From Mycobacterium sp. (lineage in GTDB: Bacteria > Actinomycetota > Actinomycetes > Mycobacteriales > Mycobacteriaceae), in NCBI GenBank assembly GCA_020438845.1, contig JAGQTV010000052.1:1-64000 (forward strand): 64,000 nucleotides of DNA, in the 5' to 3' direction. Shown one piece after another: positions 60,740 to 64,000 of the stretch. The position numbers and the translations under genes were made by a program. The notes below the pieces were generated by a model that did not search any database, was not told the DNA's origin, and saw only the letters and a program-made list of their open reading frames with translations. Every line of letters starts with the position of its first letter. Positions within the stretch are counted from its first letter, which is position 1.

Positions 60740-61580
60740 GTCAATCGACTACCGCGGCAGCCTGATCGCGGTGGGAACCCGCCACGGAAAGCAATTGCAG
60801 TTCGCGCCGGCCTTCGCCGCCGTCCTCGGTGCTCGCGTGATCGCACCACCGGATCTCGATACCGATAAGTTCGGCACCTTCCCTGGCGAGGTTCCACGAA
60901 CCATGAGCGCCCTGGACACCGCGCGCGCCAAAGCGCTGTTGGCCGTCCAGGCCAGTGGTTCGCGATATGCGCTGGCAAGCGAGGCCAGCTACGGACCGCT
61001 TCCCGGGACCGGGATCCCGGGTCACGAAGAACTACTGGTCTTCATCGACCACGCCCGCGGGATCGAACTGGTGGAGGGCTATCGGACCACCGCGATCCCT
61101 GGATTCGGCCAGCGCATCCGAGACTTCAGTGACTTGAAACCGGGCATCGTGGGCGCCTTGCCCGACCAAGCCCTGATCGTGCGGCCCTCCGTCGATAGCC
61201 GCCCGGGAGACATCGTCAAGGGCATCACTACGACCGAACGACTCCAAGGTGCCGTCATCAGTGCCGCTGGGCGGTCATCAGATGGTCTGGCCCTCGTTGA
61301 GCCGGACCTTCGCGCGCATCACAATCCGACCCGCCGTCAGGTCCTGGCCAGGCTGGCCGAAACCATGGCGCACCGACTCGCCACCCGCTGCCCCGGGTGC
61401 AGTGCGCCCGGATTCGGCCGAGTAGACACTGAACCCGGTCTGCCCTGCCGTGCGTGCGCAACGCCGACACCGCTGAGCCGCCACCAGATCCACAGCTGCT
61501 CAGTCTGCACGCATGACGAGATCCACCCAGTCGCCGAACCGGCTGCTGATCCCCGCTGGTGCCCTGAATGCAACCCCTGA
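60708..61580 (+). CDS. DUF6671 zinc-knuckle protein
   Basis: A 290-residue soluble protein of the DUF6671 type. The first 215 residues form the conserved core (LIAVGTRHGKQLQFAPAFAA, DTDKFGTFPGEVPRTMSALDTARAKA, ASEASYGPLPG, EELLVFIDH, DQALIVRPSVDS, VEPDLRAHHNPTRRQV). The C-terminal 65 residues carry four CxxC knuckles (Cys228/231, Cys247/250, Cys264/267, Cys285/288), enough for two zinc ribbons. Biochemical function is unknown. Its start lies inside the end of the winged-helix gene (32-nt overlap), so the two are co-expressed, opposite to the dab operon. It may help the dab cluster or be a passenger. Confidence 0.83.
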   Translation: MNQRVRQPRGKSIDYRGSLIAVGTRHGKQLQFAPAFAAVLGARVIAPPDLDTDKFGTFPGEVPRTMSALDTARAKALLAVQASGSRYALASEASYGPLPGTGIPGHEELLVFIDHARGIELVEGYRTTAIPGFGQRIRDFSDLKPGIVGALPDQALIVRPSVDSRPGDIVKGITTTERLQGAVISAAGRSSDGLALVEPDLRAHHNPTRRQVLARLAETMAHRLATRCPGCSAPGFGRVDTEPGLPCRACATPTPLSRHQIHSCSVCTHDEIHPVAEPAADPRWCPECNP

Positions 61581-61663
61581 CGACAAGCTGACAACCGTGA
61601 AGGTCAGCCCGCCGGATGCCCAGAGGTCCTGCAGCGTCGGTAGGCGGCAGAATCGTTCTGCGC

Positions 61664-64000
<2,337 letters not shown>

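Overview
The window is GC-rich actinobacterial chromosome, almost certainly from a fast-growing mycobacterium (Mycolicibacterium / M. smegmatis-like). The gene set says so: dnaK-grpE-dnaJ-hspR, clpB behind an HspR operator, the trehalose-monomycolate transport factor ttfA, an LpqN/LpqT-type lipoprotein, F420-dependent glucose-6-phosphate dehydrogenase (fgd1), pta-ackA, metZ and pknG-glnH. No tRNA, rRNA, CRISPR array or insertion sequence was recognised. Coding density is high and no stretch above 300 bases lacks a gene.

Layout. (1) 1-2.8 kb: 3' end of dnaK, then grpE, dnaJ and hspR, the chaperone operon with its own repressor. (2) 2.9-10.7 kb, minus strand: type II flavohemoglobin, a small unknown protein, an AMP-forming acetyl-CoA synthetase, 2-oxoacid dehydrogenase E1alpha, E1beta and E2, a stand-alone acyl carrier protein and an aldose-1-epimerase-like protein. 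Most are coupled by ATGA/GTGA overlaps and together look like a route from lactate/pyruvate/acetate to acetyl groups. (3) 10.7-24.9 kb: conserved mycobacterial core (GAP protein, clpB, ttfA, a short-chain dehydrogenase, pyrE, a SPOUT methyltransferase, a GH76 protein, a lipoprotein, MscS channel, DedA, fba, a membrane protein, an EEP-family hydrolase, a DUF3151 protein). (4) 25-37 kb: accessory genes set into the core: a secreted protein with three repeated domains, a cation-diffusion transporter, a P450, two paralogous GH29 alpha-L-fucosidases and, between them, a DUF3060 membrane protein and a CHASE-domain hybrid histidine kinase. A conserved site-2 protease lies among them. (5) 37-53.9 kb: purA, a thioesterase, VanZ, MMPL transporter, an AAA ATPase, two DUF202 proteins, rhodanese, metZ, SGNH lipoprotein, MBL hydrolase, fgd1, pta and ackA. 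(6) 54-61.6 kb: an accessory island between ackA and pknG with a choloylglycine-hydrolase-like enzyme and, as the main interest, a DAB-type inorganic-carbon accumulation operon (dabB-dabA, a PII-like protein and an atypical beta-carbonic anhydrase). A winged-helix regulator and a DUF6671 zinc-knuckle protein are divergent from it. (7) 61.7-64 kb: pknG and the last codons of glnH.

How the genes work together. HspR from the first operon should also control clpB, whose promoter carries a perfect HAIR palindrome with a SigH/SigE-like promoter inside it. The DAB operon would supply bicarbonate to carboxylases. A consensus-like promoter sits 7 nt before dabB, with a short inverted repeat across its -35 box as a candidate operator for the adjacent regulator. 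Compared with M. tuberculosis gene order as I remember it, the block from flavohemoglobin/clpB to purA is inverted; it matches the order I recall for M. smegmatis. Many start codons lie 6-8 nt after a TANNNT -10 box, suggesting frequent leaderless transcripts.
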